Assembly: GCF_017447225.1 (NCBI RefSeq)
Contig: NZ_JAFSNZ010000037.1
Span: 1-35,843 of the forward strand
DNA: 35,843 nucleotides
DNA from: Methanobrevibacter sp.
GTDB taxonomy: Archaea; Methanobacteriota; Methanobacteria; Methanobacteriales; Methanobacteriaceae
Direction: 5' to 3'
Below are positions 8,586 to 16,692 of this stretch, piece after piece; within the stretch, counting starts at the first letter, position 1; the number at the start of each line of letters is the position of its first letter. Position numbers and translations under genes: made by a program. The notes beneath the pieces are model-generated. The model made no database searches. It had not been told where the DNA came from and worked only from the letters and a program-made list of their open reading frames with translations.

Positions 8586-9161
8586 ATGCGTATTAAAGAT
8601 ATGGCGAAAGATAAAATTATTATTCAAAAACAAAATGGAAAAATATATGAATGTGATAATGCAGACATACAGAAAACTAAAGCATTCATATTCTGTGGAG
8701 AAATACCTTTAGAAGAATATGATATCATTATTCATAAAATTAGAGAAGGTTATGAAAGAGAATATGTTGTTACAAATGTGGGTTACTATGAAAAAACATT
8801 TGGACCTCATTATCAAGCAGATATTGAATCAAAAAAAGTTTTTGATAACAAACAAAACGAAACATTAATTAATGATATAAATGTCAATGCAAATAATTCT
8901 AAAGTAAATATAAATTCCATAGATAATTCTATAAACTTTATTCAAATACCTTTTGATGAAATATATGAAAAATTAGAGGAAATTGAAGATGAAACTGTTA
9001 GATATGAATCAATAAAATGCTTAAAAGAACTTGAAGAATCTAATGATGGTGAAACCTATAAAAACAAATATGTGGAATTTATTGGTATTCTTTCAGATCA
9101 TATGACTATTATTGCGCCATTCATACCTATATTAACAATTGCATTATCAAATTGCTTATGA
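8586..9161 (+). CDS. Unknown protein paired with the TIR gene, C-terminal hydrophobic segment
   Basis: 191 aa from the ATG at 8586, preceded by GGTGA. The N-terminal half (about 1-85) is mixed alpha/beta with basic and acidic patches. Around residues 100-120 is an Asn-rich beta segment, VNANNSKVNINSIDNS. The C-terminal half is helical (FDEIYEKLEEIEDE..., KCLKELEESN) and closes with DHMTIIAPFIPILTIAL, a probable membrane or oligomer helix. I recall the combination SKVNINSxDNS plus DHxTIIAPFIP from many bacterial accessory proteins, some associated with TRADD-N-like domains, but cannot confirm this here. It lies 71 nt before the TIR gene, suggesting a sensor or scaffold for that effector (inference). 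Confidence 0.6.
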   Translation: MRIKDMAKDKIIIQKQNGKIYECDNADIQKTKAFIFCGEIPLEEYDIIIHKIREGYEREYVVTNVGYYEKTFGPHYQADIESKKVFDNKQNETLINDINVNANNSKVNINSIDNSINFIQIPFDEIYEKLEEIEDETVRYESIKCLKELEESNDGETYKNKYVEFIGILSDHMTIIAPFIPILTIALSNCL

Positions 9162-9232
9162 GAAATTTATAAGCTTGAAATGATAAATTATGATTATATA
9201 AATAGATTTGCAAATTGGGGAGGGTATTTTTA

Positions 9233-10600
9233 ATGGAAGAACTTTTTACAGAAAAAATTGATGAGTTTATCCATCATAATCTTTTAGAAATTCAAAAAAA
9301 GATTAATGCTGAAGATTGTTTGATAATATTGAATAATGATGATGAATACATTAATTCATTAATTAAATCCTATTATTCAAATAATATTGAAGTTGATTTT
9401 GATAAAATTGATTACACTAAAAAAACAGATAAAAAATATGATTATTATGGGAATCCTATAAAGTTAAATAGATATTCATTTAAAGTTCCTTATAAAGGAG
9501 ATTCGCATCTATTGAATTATCGCCCTAAAAAAGGCCTATATAGGGAAAAAACTTATTTTTCAAGGGATAATTATATTTATTTTGAATCACTTAATTTTGA
9601 TATTAATCATCCCAATCCGAAATTTTATAATAGTATAGAAACGTTGAAAAGTATAATTGATAATCTTACTAAAGAGTATTCCTATTGGAATGATTCTTTA
9701 AAAGAATATATTGAGAATAATGTAAATTATAGGAAAAATATTCTTTTAAACTTTAAAAAATTTTGTAAAAAATATGGGTTATCTGAAAAGGAGATTATGG
9801 AAATGGGATTTAAGTTAGCTGCATTAGAAACATTGTCTAAAATTATTGCGGATACATATCCTGGATCTGATATAACTGTGTTATTTAAAAAATCAGGTTT
9901 TCCTGAAATTGTTTATACTGGGGATACAAAATGGAAATTCCTTTGTGAAACATTTGAAATAATGCAAGAAGAATGTATTGAAGGATTTTATAAAATTTTA
10001 AAAGTTATAGAAGTTGTTTGTGACCCTCAAGAATATTTATTAAATCCAGAACTTCATAAAGAAATTCTTGAAAAAATTAATATGATATTGGTTTTTTATG
10101 GATTTAAATTTAATGAGGAAGGAATATTATTAAAATTGGATACAATTAACAATAAATTCAAAAAATCAATTAATAAAAATAGTAATCATGGTGAAGATCA
10201 TTATGATGTTTTTATTTCTCATTCCTCAACGGATAAACCTTGGGTTGATGAACTCAATGAATGTTTATCTAAAACTGATTTAAAAATATGGTATGATGCA
10301 TCAATACTAAAAATTGGAGATAATATTCGTAAAAAAATAAATCAAGGTTTGATCAATTCGGACTATGGAATTATTGTTTTATCGAAAGAGTTTATCAATA
10401 GATCTTGGACAAATTTTGAATTTGATTCATTATATCCATTAATTGCTGAAGAAAAGTTATTACCAATTAATCATGGATTAAGTAGTGATGATTTAGCCCA
10501 ATTTTTCAAACCATTATTGAACACTCAGTATATGGATTCTGATAAATATACTATAAAAGAAATCTGTGATGAAATTTATTCTAAAATTAGATGTCCATAA
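9233..10600 (+). CDS. TIR-domain protein, putative NADase effector
   Basis: 455 aa, start chosen because GGGAGG precedes the ATG at 9233. Residues 324-455 are a TIR domain: YDVFISHSSTDKPWVDEL (strand A and BB-loop region), KIWYDASILKIGDNI, then YGIIVLSKEFINRSW followed by NFEFD with the likely catalytic glutamate E396. Bacterial and archaeal TIR domains of this kind degrade NAD+ or make cyclic ADP-ribose signals in antiphage systems. Residues 1-320 are an N-terminal region I do not recognise. It includes VPYKGDSHLLNYRP near 80 and a helical module before TIR with NPELHKEILEKIN...VFYGFKFNEEG, a pattern seen ahead of effector domains in abortive-infection proteins (recollection). Very AT-rich. 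Confidence 0.82.
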   Translation: MEELFTEKIDEFIHHNLLEIQKKINAEDCLIILNNDDEYINSLIKSYYSNNIEVDFDKIDYTKKTDKKYDYYGNPIKLNRYSFKVPYKGDSHLLNYRPKKGLYREKTYFSRDNYIYFESLNFDINHPNPKFYNSIETLKSIIDNLTKEYSYWNDSLKEYIENNVNYRKNILLNFKKFCKKYGLSEKEIMEMGFKLAALETLSKIIADTYPGSDITVLFKKSGFPEIVYTGDTKWKFLCETFEIMQEECIEGFYKILKVIEVVCDPQEYLLNPELHKEILEKINMILVFYGFKFNEEGILLKLDTINNKFKKSINKNSNHGEDHYDVFISHSSTDKPWVDELNECLSKTDLKIWYDASILKIGDNIRKKINQGLINSDYGIIVLSKEFINRSWTNFEFDSLYPLIAEEKLLPINHGLSSDDLAQFFKPLLNTQYMDSDKYTIKEICDEIYSKIRCP

Positions 10601-10720
10601 AATATATAGATTTCATTTAAAATTTAGTTAATTTCATGGTTCTGAATCTTTAAATAATTCAAAATTTTAGAAGAATGGAAATAATGTTTAAATAGAACAT
10701 GTTTTCCAATTCTATTAACT

Positions 10721-11944
10721 TTAATCTCTCCTAAACAAATCCCTAGTATAAACCTTATCTGCAACATCACCAAGAATATCTGAATCAAATCTATTAGCAA
10801 GAATCACATCACTTCCTGCTTTAAAACGGCCAATATCATTTACAACTTCAGATTTTAAGAACTCACTTCCATCTTCCAAGGTCGGTTCATAGATGATTAT
10901 TGAAATTCCTTCAGCCTTAATGTGTTTCATAACATCCTGAATGGCTGATGCACGGAAGTTGTCGCTGTTACTTTTCATGGTCAACCTGTAAACCCCAACG
11001 GTTTCGGGATTTCTTGAAATAATCTCATCAGCGATGAATTCCTTACGAACGATATTTGAGTCAACCACGGCCTTTATCATTGTCTGTGGGACATCAGCAT
11101 AATTTGCCAGAAGCTGTTTGGTGTCTTTAGGCAGGCAGTATCCACCATATCCGAATGACGGGTTATTGTAGTGTCCGCCGATACGTGGATCCATACATAC
11201 GCCGTCTATAATCATCTGGGTGTCAAGGCCTTTTGTCTGGGCATAGGTGTCAAGCTCGTTAAAGTAGCTTACTCTCACTGCAAGATATGTATTTGCAAAT
11301 AGCTTTATGGCTTCAGATTCAGTTAAATTAGCTAATAAAACCGGAATGTCCTGCTCAGCTAAATCGGCTCTTTTTTCCTCTTCTCTTGCACCTTCAAGAA
11401 GCAGGTCTGCAAACATCTGTCCTTCAGATCTTTGGTCTTCATCGCATCCGACTACGATACGACTCGGATGGAGATTGTCGTAAAGCGCCTTTGACTCACG
11501 AAGGAATTCAGGTGAAAATATAATGTTTCTAACGCCGTACTTTTCACGAACGGACTCAGTATAACCGACAGGAATTGTTGATTTTATGACCATTAAAACG
11601 TCGGGATTGACTTTCAATGTCCACTCTATTGCATCTTCAACAGCTGATGTGTCAAAGAAATGATTGACGTCATCATAGTTTGTCGGTGTGGCTATAATAA
11701 CCAAATCCGCACTCTTATAAGCAGATTCCTTGTCTGTGGTGGTGTGAAGTTTCAATTGCCTTTCGCCTTCACGGGCTTCCTTAAAAAACCTTTCTATCTC
11801 ATCATCCTGAATCGGACTTATGAATTCATTGAGTTTTTCGGCTTTTGACTGCGTTGTTGTAATCGCTGTTACTTCATGTTTCTGTGCCAGGAGTACTGCA
11901 AGGGAAAGCCCCACATATCCAACACCTGCTACTGTAATTTTCAT
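10721..11944 (-). CDS. ugd: UDP-glucose 6-dehydrogenase, enterobacterial Ugd type
   Basis: Converts UDP-glucose to UDP-glucuronate with two NAD+. The Rossmann motif is GVGYVGLS at 7-14; ATPTNYD at 85-91, [10 protein letters not shown] at 121-130, [20 protein letters not shown] at 143-162 and [18 protein letters not shown] with catalytic C270 all match the short Ugd group of E. coli and Klebsiella. The C-terminus [11 protein letters not shown] also matches that group. It is 407 aa, slightly longer because of an insertion near residues 165-195. The start has AGGAGTG 6 nt upstream. Its base composition is less AT-rich than the flanking island. It is convergent with the TIR gene and divergent from the adhesin gene. 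Likely of bacterial origin. Confidence 0.93.
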   Translation of the reverse strand: MKITVAGVGYVGLSLAVLLAQKHEVTAITTTQSKAEKLNEFISPIQDDEIERFFKEAREGERQLKLHTTTDKESAYKSADLVIIATPTNYDDVNHFFDTSAVEDAIEWTLKVNPDVLMVIKSTIPVGYTESVREKYGVRNIIFSPEFLRESKALYDNLHPSRIVVGCDEDQRSEGQMFADLLLEGAREEEKRADLAEQDIPVLLANLTESEAIKLFANTYLAVRVSYFNELDTYAQTKGLDTQMIIDGVCMDPRIGGHYNNPSFGYGGYCLPKDTKQLLANYADVPQTMIKAVVDSNIVRKEFIADEIISRNPETVGVYRLTMKSNSDNFRASAIQDVMKHIKAEGISIIIYEPTLEDGSEFLKSEVVNDIGRFKAGSDVILANRFDSDILGDVADKVYTRDLFRRD

Positions 11945-11984
11945 TTAATACACTCCTATCTTCAAAAATTTAAATTTATATTCA

Positions 11985-12012
11985 TTATTTTTATTTAAAT
12001 AGGTATATATAT
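11985..12012. promoter_or_regulatory. Divergent promoter region of ugd and the adhesin gene
   Basis: The 90-nt gap between the divergent genes is almost purely A/T. TATTTAAATA and GGTATATATA lie 23-45 nt before the adhesin ATG at 12035, which has no SD, so that mRNA is probably leaderless or nearly so. On the other strand the AT-rich stretch 11960-11995 can serve ugd. Confidence 0.4.
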
Positions 12013-12034
12013 TAACCACAACATAAACATTTTT

Positions 12035-14374
12035 ATGTCACTTAAAAAATTTTCAATAATTTTTTTAATAATCCTTATCCTGTCCATCAATGCGGTCAGC
12101 GCTGACGATTCACTTTCAGACCTGCAGGTTCTGGTGGACCGTACGGATAATGTGGATTTAAACATGGACTTCTCATTTCAGGGTGATGATTCTAACTCCG
12201 GAGTCCAGGTTTCTGATAAGGATATTAAAATAAACGGTAACAATCATGTAATTGACGGTAGGAATTCATCAAATCTTTTAACATTCAATAATTGTAAAGT
12301 ATACATAGAAAATTTGACACTCACCAACGGATATGATACTAGCGGCGAACTTGCAGGAGCAATTGATTTTTTCAACTCCAATGTCACTCTTAAAAACTGC
12401 ATTTTCACAGGCAATCATGGAAACGATGGGGGAGCAATTCTTTCCTGGCAAAACACTCTCGAAATCGTAAACTGTACTTTCACAAGCAATGCTGGTGGAG
12501 CTATCAGTATTTTCAATTCAAACGGAGTTATCGACAGCTCTTTATTTTTAAATAATTCAGGCTCTACAGTTTCATTTGACTATACTTATGAGCATGATTT
12601 CATAATTTCCAACACAATCTTAAATGATAATTGTGATGCGGATTATCTGAAAATCTTCAAATCATATGAAAACGGCCAGTATTATGCGTATCTGTCAGGC
12701 TACAATAATCTGGCGGACAATCAGATTTCATTATATGTCGACCAGGACAGTTATTTGCCTGTGAGATTCACAAATCTGACTTTCATTAATGTTTCATATA
12801 ACGGATTTAAGAATCTCTCATACAAGGTCAAACCTGAAGACTTAATCACTAATCTGAACAACAGAACAATACTCTTTGAAGTTTTAAAAGATGATGTGAT
12901 TATAATCAATACAACATCCCTTACAAATAATGGGAAAGCCATAATCGATTTGAAAAACTTAACTGCCGGCAACTATCAGTTAAATGCTCATTATAGGGAT
13001 TTGGCTGATTCAATATCAGTTCAGATAAAAAGAGAGGTTAATTTCACAATGTCTGTAGATGATATTGTCTTCGGAGAGGATTTGATAATCGATTTCAACA
13101 TTTCAGATGAAATTGAAAATTACGGCAACGCCAAGGGCAGTTTTGAGATATGGGATGCTGATGCATACGGCAGCAGGTATTATGATGTGCTGGAGTATTA
13201 CGGCGATTTTAAATTCATCGACGATAACATCGCAATCAGGTTCTATCAGGAGGGCACTTTTATAGCATTCCTTGATTTTGGAGGTGATGATGTGTTCTAT
13301 CCCAAAAGAATCAACCAGACTTTCAATGTCATATACAACAGGACTGGAAATTACTCAGTCATAGAGGTCGAACTTTTTGAAAAAACATTTGGGGAAAACA
13401 AAAAACTTTATTTCAATCTGACTGATGAAAACGGTACTGCTCTGCCAAATAGGGATATTCAAATCACAATCAACGGTGTTGACTACACAAGAACAACAGA
13501 TAGTTCCGGACAGGCTTCAATTGCCATAAATCTTGGTTCCGGTTCTTATACTGCGGATTTCCTATTTAAGGGCGATGAGGATTATCTTCCTACCTCCGCT
13601 TATCTGAGCTTTGATGTTTTGCCAACTGTCTATTGTGAGGATATGGAGAAATATGTTGGAGATCCCGGCAGATTCACTGTTACATGCACGGACACTCAGC
13701 ATAACATATTAACTGGTGGTGTTGTTGATTTCAACATCAATGGAGTAATCTATCACAGAAATATTAATGAAAATGGTGAAGCTGGCCTGAACATCAATTT
13801 AAGTCCCGGTGAGTACATAATCACTGCAAAAAATCCTGTAACCGGTGAGTTGAGGTCTGCTGTAATCACTGTTTTGCCGAAAATAGTCAACAATCATGAC
13901 CTGGTGAAATACTTCAGAAACGACTCTCAGTTCACTGTTCGCCTTGACGGATATGGCGATTTGACTGGTCAGACTGTAACATTCAACATAAACGGAGTGT
14001 TATATGAAAGGATAACGGATGAAAAAGGCATCGCTAAATTAAACATCAATCTCTCTCCTGGCCAATACATAATAACTGCAATGTATGGTGGCTGTATGGT
14101 TTCAAATAACATTACTGTACTGCCTGTATTGACTGCTGAAAACATGGAGATGTCTTATTTGGATGGCTCCACATTCAACGCAACAATCGTTGACGGCACA
14201 GGTAAACCGATAAGTGGTGTCAACATAACATTCAACATAAATGGTGTGTTCTACCAGAGAACAACTGATGATAACGGTACCGCAAGGCTCAACATCAGAC
14301 TGATGGCCGGCGAGTACATCATCACGTCAATCTATGACAAGGCCGTCACGTCAAATAAGATTACAATAGTTTAG
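12035..14374 (+). CDS. Secreted adhesin-like surface protein
   Basis: 779 aa. A signal peptide is clear (KK, then a run of Ile/Leu, cut near NAVSA at 20-24). Residues about 70-200 are a right-handed beta-helix with short repeated motifs such as LTNG, CIFTGNHGNDGGAI and CTFTSNAGGAI, as in polymorphic outer-membrane proteins. Residues about 330-779 are Ig-like modules. The last four repeat about every 85 residues (starting near 474, 562, 647 and 730) with the core F-NINGV-Y-R--D--G-A-L-I-L--G-YIIT. This matches the adhesin-like proteins of Methanobrevibacter. No C-terminal membrane anchor, LPXTG-like motif or pseudomurein-binding repeat is visible, so how it is kept on the cell is unclear. A hairpin terminator overlaps its stop codon. 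Confidence 0.85.
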   Translation: MSLKKFSIIFLIILILSINAVSADDSLSDLQVLVDRTDNVDLNMDFSFQGDDSNSGVQVSDKDIKINGNNHVIDGRNSSNLLTFNNCKVYIENLTLTNGYDTSGELAGAIDFFNSNVTLKNCIFTGNHGNDGGAILSWQNTLEIVNCTFTSNAGGAISIFNSNGVIDSSLFLNNSGSTVSFDYTYEHDFIISNTILNDNCDADYLKIFKSYENGQYYAYLSGYNNLADNQISLYVDQDSYLPVRFTNLTFINVSYNGFKNLSYKVKPEDLITNLNNRTILFEVLKDDVIIINTTSLTNNGKAIIDLKNLTAGNYQLNAHYRDLADSISVQIKREVNFTMSVDDIVFGEDLIIDFNISDEIENYGNAKGSFEIWDADAYGSRYYDVLEYYGDFKFIDDNIAIRFYQEGTFIAFLDFGGDDVFYPKRINQTFNVIYNRTGNYSVIEVELFEKTFGENKKLYFNLTDENGTALPNRDIQITINGVDYTRTTDSSGQASIAINLGSGSYTADFLFKGDEDYLPTSAYLSFDVLPTVYCEDMEKYVGDPGRFTVTCTDTQHNILTGGVVDFNINGVIYHRNINENGEAGLNINLSPGEYIITAKNPVTGELRSAVITVLPKIVNNHDLVKYFRNDSQFTVRLDGYGDLTGQTVTFNINGVLYERITDEKGIAKLNINLSPGQYIITAMYGGCMVSNNITVLPVLTAENMEMSYLDGSTFNATIVDGTGKPISGVNITFNINGVFYQRTTDDNGTARLNIRLMAGEYIITSIYDKAVTSNKITIV

Positions 14375-14402
14375 GTTTTCATAACCTAAATCTTATTTTT
14401 TT
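14370..14402 (+). terminator. Hairpin plus T-run after the adhesin gene
   Basis: TTTAGGTT (14370-14377) pairs with AACCTAAA (14383-14390) around TTCAT, followed by a T-run to 14402. The stem includes the stop codon. Confidence 0.7.
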
Positions 14403-14416
14403 AAATTTGCAAAATA

Positions 14417-14881
14417 TTAATTATATTTTTTTTCATATTCAATTCTACGTTCTATTTCAAAAAAAGACCCATATTCTAATTCAATGTCCTTTTCTTCAAT
14501 CGCACTATCCATAATTATTAATGATAATTCTAAAATGAATTTAATTCATCCAAATCTTTTTCATTTTTAATTTTCAATGAATTTTCAAGTTCATTAAGAT
14601 ATATGTTTATAATATTGCTTAATGAATCAGAAAAATCAATCATGTCCTCATTTTTTCCATAAAATCTTGCTAAATTTTCAAACATTTCCATATATTTTAT
14701 ATTAAATAAATTTAAGGTTAATTTAGCAGTATTTAACATTGTTTTTTGATAAATGTTGTTTATCTGTGTTTCAAACTTTGGATTAATGCTGATGGATTTT
14801 GAATCTGCTTGAAATGTGTTCATTATAATTAGTAAATTCTAATTCATTAATTATTTGATTTAATAATTCATTTTTTTCCAT
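14417..14881 (-). pseudogene. Probably frameshifted small gene (about 150 aa)
   Basis: Three abutting open segments on the minus strand read as one protein if two frame changes are allowed. The first starts at the ATG at 14881 (MEKNELLNQIINELEF..., weak SD GGGAT) and stops at 14783. The second is open from 14823 to 14530 (97 codons, MNTFQADSKSISINPKF...) in the adjacent frame and has no SD. The third returns to the first frame (codons for ILELSLIIMDSAIEEKD) and ends at 14417. All are acidic and helical. Either one gene has suffered two compensating indels, or these are separate tiny ORFs. The middle ORF alone could be expressed. No function is recognised. Confidence 0.45.
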
Positions 14882-14926
14882 TAAAATCCCAATTATTAGC
14901 TAGTTAATTGTATAAAGTATAATTAT

Positions 14927-15163
14927 TTATTTTTCAGTCAATCTATCTAATTTTTCTAAAAAATATTTAAATGACTTGTTTCTTTCAATTGCAAGGTTAA
15001 AATCAAAATTTTTTGCAATTTCAATTGGAGCATCTTTTTTAGAATCAAAAATATCTTTAATCATTTTATCAAATATTTCTTTGGTGATGTCTTCTGTATT
15101 GTCTGGAATGTTCAAATTTCTAAACTCAGTTTGTGAAGTGCCGATAAAAAACTCACAATTCAT
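14927..15163 (-). CDS. 78-aa protein coupled to the ATPase, possibly a truncated nuclease partner
   Basis: The ATG at 15163 overlaps the end of the ATPase gene by 11 nt, so it is translationally coupled; upstream in-frame starts lie deeper in that gene. The protein begins MNCEFFIGTSQTEFRNLN and ends with KSFKYFLEKLDRLTEK. OLD-like ATPases of this type are usually followed by a TOPRIM or DUF4276-type nuclease of 150-250 aa, and the end of this protein resembles the tail of such proteins. The acidic TOPRIM motifs are absent, so it may be a remnant or a separate small partner. This is an inference from context. Confidence 0.5.
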   Translation of the reverse strand: MNCEFFIGTSQTEFRNLNIPDNTEDITKEIFDKMIKDIFDSKKDAPIEIAKNFDFNLAIERNKSFKYFLEKLDRLTEK

Positions 15164-16382
15164 TTCCAAACTCCAAATAATCATCAACAAAGATTTGTCC
15201 AATTCCTAACTCATCAACGAATACTTTAATTTCTTCATTATTGATTGGTTTAGATATTTTTGAAAATCCATTACTGTCTCTTGAAATTAGATGAATGTCT
15301 TCTAAGTCACAGTAGTTTAATATTTCGGGACTGTGTGTTGTTATTATTACTTGTTTATTTTGTGAAACTTCTTTCATCATTCCTACGAGCTGAATGAATA
15401 ATGCAGGATGTATATTTCTCTCAGGTTCTTCAATCAATATGATATCTCCTGATTCAAAATATAATGCGCTTATAAGTGCGAGAATATTCATCGTTCCGTC
15501 TGAAATAAATGGGGATAAAACTGGGGATTTCGTATATTTTTCAGATAATCTAAACATTCGACGATTATCTTCAAGGCTGAAAACATCAATTTTCTCAATG
15601 TATGGAAGTAAAATTGAAACAAGGTTTAGATATTTTCTTTGCTTTTCATGGTCATTTAAGATGTTTTCTAAAACTACTGGCAGATTTTGGCCTGATTCAC
15701 TTAATTTTACCTTACCATTCCCATCATCTAATCGACAGAATTTTGGGTCAAAATCATAATAGTTTATTGATTTAAAATAATTGGTCCAGGATATTGGAAT
15801 GGCAGATAATGGAGTGTTAATGATTAATTCATGTTTTTCAGATAAATTGTCATTAACAATGTTTAATAATGATTTAGGAACAAAATACTCCAAGTCAACG
15901 TATTTCTCTTCCCGCTCGAAACTGGCGGTAATATGGCAATTTTTATTGACTAAAAGCAATGAATTTTCATAAATCTTTTCATCATCCCTGCAAATGTTAA
16001 AATTAAACTTAACGCTTTCATTAATCAGTTCCTGTGAATTATCCTTAAAATTAATACATAATTCATATTCAATAGCATTATATCGTATTTTAAAATCCAA
16101 ATCAGGATTTGCTCTGGTTATAAATGAATCATCACTTCCCAATATTACTTTTATGCATGAGGGGGTGTATGATTCTAGATTGAGATTTTGGAAAAATGGT
16201 CCTCCATGTGTATTTATTCCTTTTTCAAAATCGTCACTAACATCTTTTAAAAACTGAAAAGCTTCGACAAAATTTGATTTACCTGATGCTTGTGCTCCAA
16301 CAATAACATTAAAATCATTTAAATCAACATTTGCATTTTCAAAACTTTTAAAATTTTTTATTTCAATTCTTTGGATATGCAT
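15153..16382 (-). CDS. OLD-like AAA ATPase (SMC/ABC-type head)
   Basis: 409 aa from the ATG at 16382; an ATG four codons upstream is also possible. The N-terminus IQRIEIKNFKSFENANVDL is typical of RecF/OLD-type ATPases. Walker A is GAQASGKS at 29-36, the signature-like ISDGTMN is at 293-299, Walker B is IILIEEPERNIHP with E318/E319, and the switch histidine is H350 in TTHSPEIL. There is no C-terminal TOPRIM domain, unlike full OLD proteins. The protein probably drives a separate effector, and the overlapping 78-aa gene is the only candidate here. Such ATPases are frequent in anti-phage or retron/Gabija/AbiE-like contexts; the specific system is not assigned. Confidence 0.82.
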   Translation of the reverse strand: MHIQRIEIKNFKSFENANVDLNDFNVIVGAQASGKSNFVEAFQFLKDVSDDFEKGINTHGGPFFQNLNLESYTPSCIKVILGSDDSFITRANPDLDFKIRYNAIEYELCINFKDNSQELINESVKFNFNICRDDEKIYENSLLLVNKNCHITASFEREEKYVDLEYFVPKSLLNIVNDNLSEKHELIINTPLSAIPISWTNYFKSINYYDFDPKFCRLDDGNGKVKLSESGQNLPVVLENILNDHEKQRKYLNLVSILLPYIEKIDVFSLEDNRRMFRLSEKYTKSPVLSPFISDGTMNILALISALYFESGDIILIEEPERNIHPALFIQLVGMMKEVSQNKQVIITTHSPEILNYCDLEDIHLISRDSNGFSKISKPINNEEIKVFVDELGIGQIFVDDYLEFGNEL

Positions 16383-16692
16383 AATACTCAACATTTATTA
16401 ATATTTCAAGCAATTTAACAAACTCGTTCAAATATTGCCTTAAAGAAGTAAAATTAGCTAATAAAACTTATTTCAAATCTTTGTAATTTGAGGTGGTGTT
16501 GTTAAAAATGGCTTAATAATTATTATGCTTGTTGAACTATTTAAATCATACTTAATATCATTCAAAATATTGTTCAGCCCACAAAATCCAAAGCCATTTA
16601 CATAATTTTATAAGTGTTCAAAATAAAAATAGTATTATTGATTGACTAAGTTTTTACTTTTTCAATTTTTTAAAACCAAGAGGTTATATTTC
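16383..16692. other. Intergenic region upstream of PEP synthase
   Basis: About 310 nt. It contains AAATGGCTT (16506-16514), the exact reverse complement of AAGCCATTT (16591-16599), and a TATA-like TAATTTTATAA near 16602-16612, 80-90 nt before the ppsA start. That spacing implies a leader of roughly 55-65 nt. GAGGTG near 16490 is followed only by a very short ORF. No gene is supported. Confidence 0.4.

Noticed and set aside
15394-16257. Several plus-strand open frames opposite the OLD-like ATPase
   Set aside because: They mirror a gene with intact Walker motifs on the minus strand and show no SD or recognisable product.
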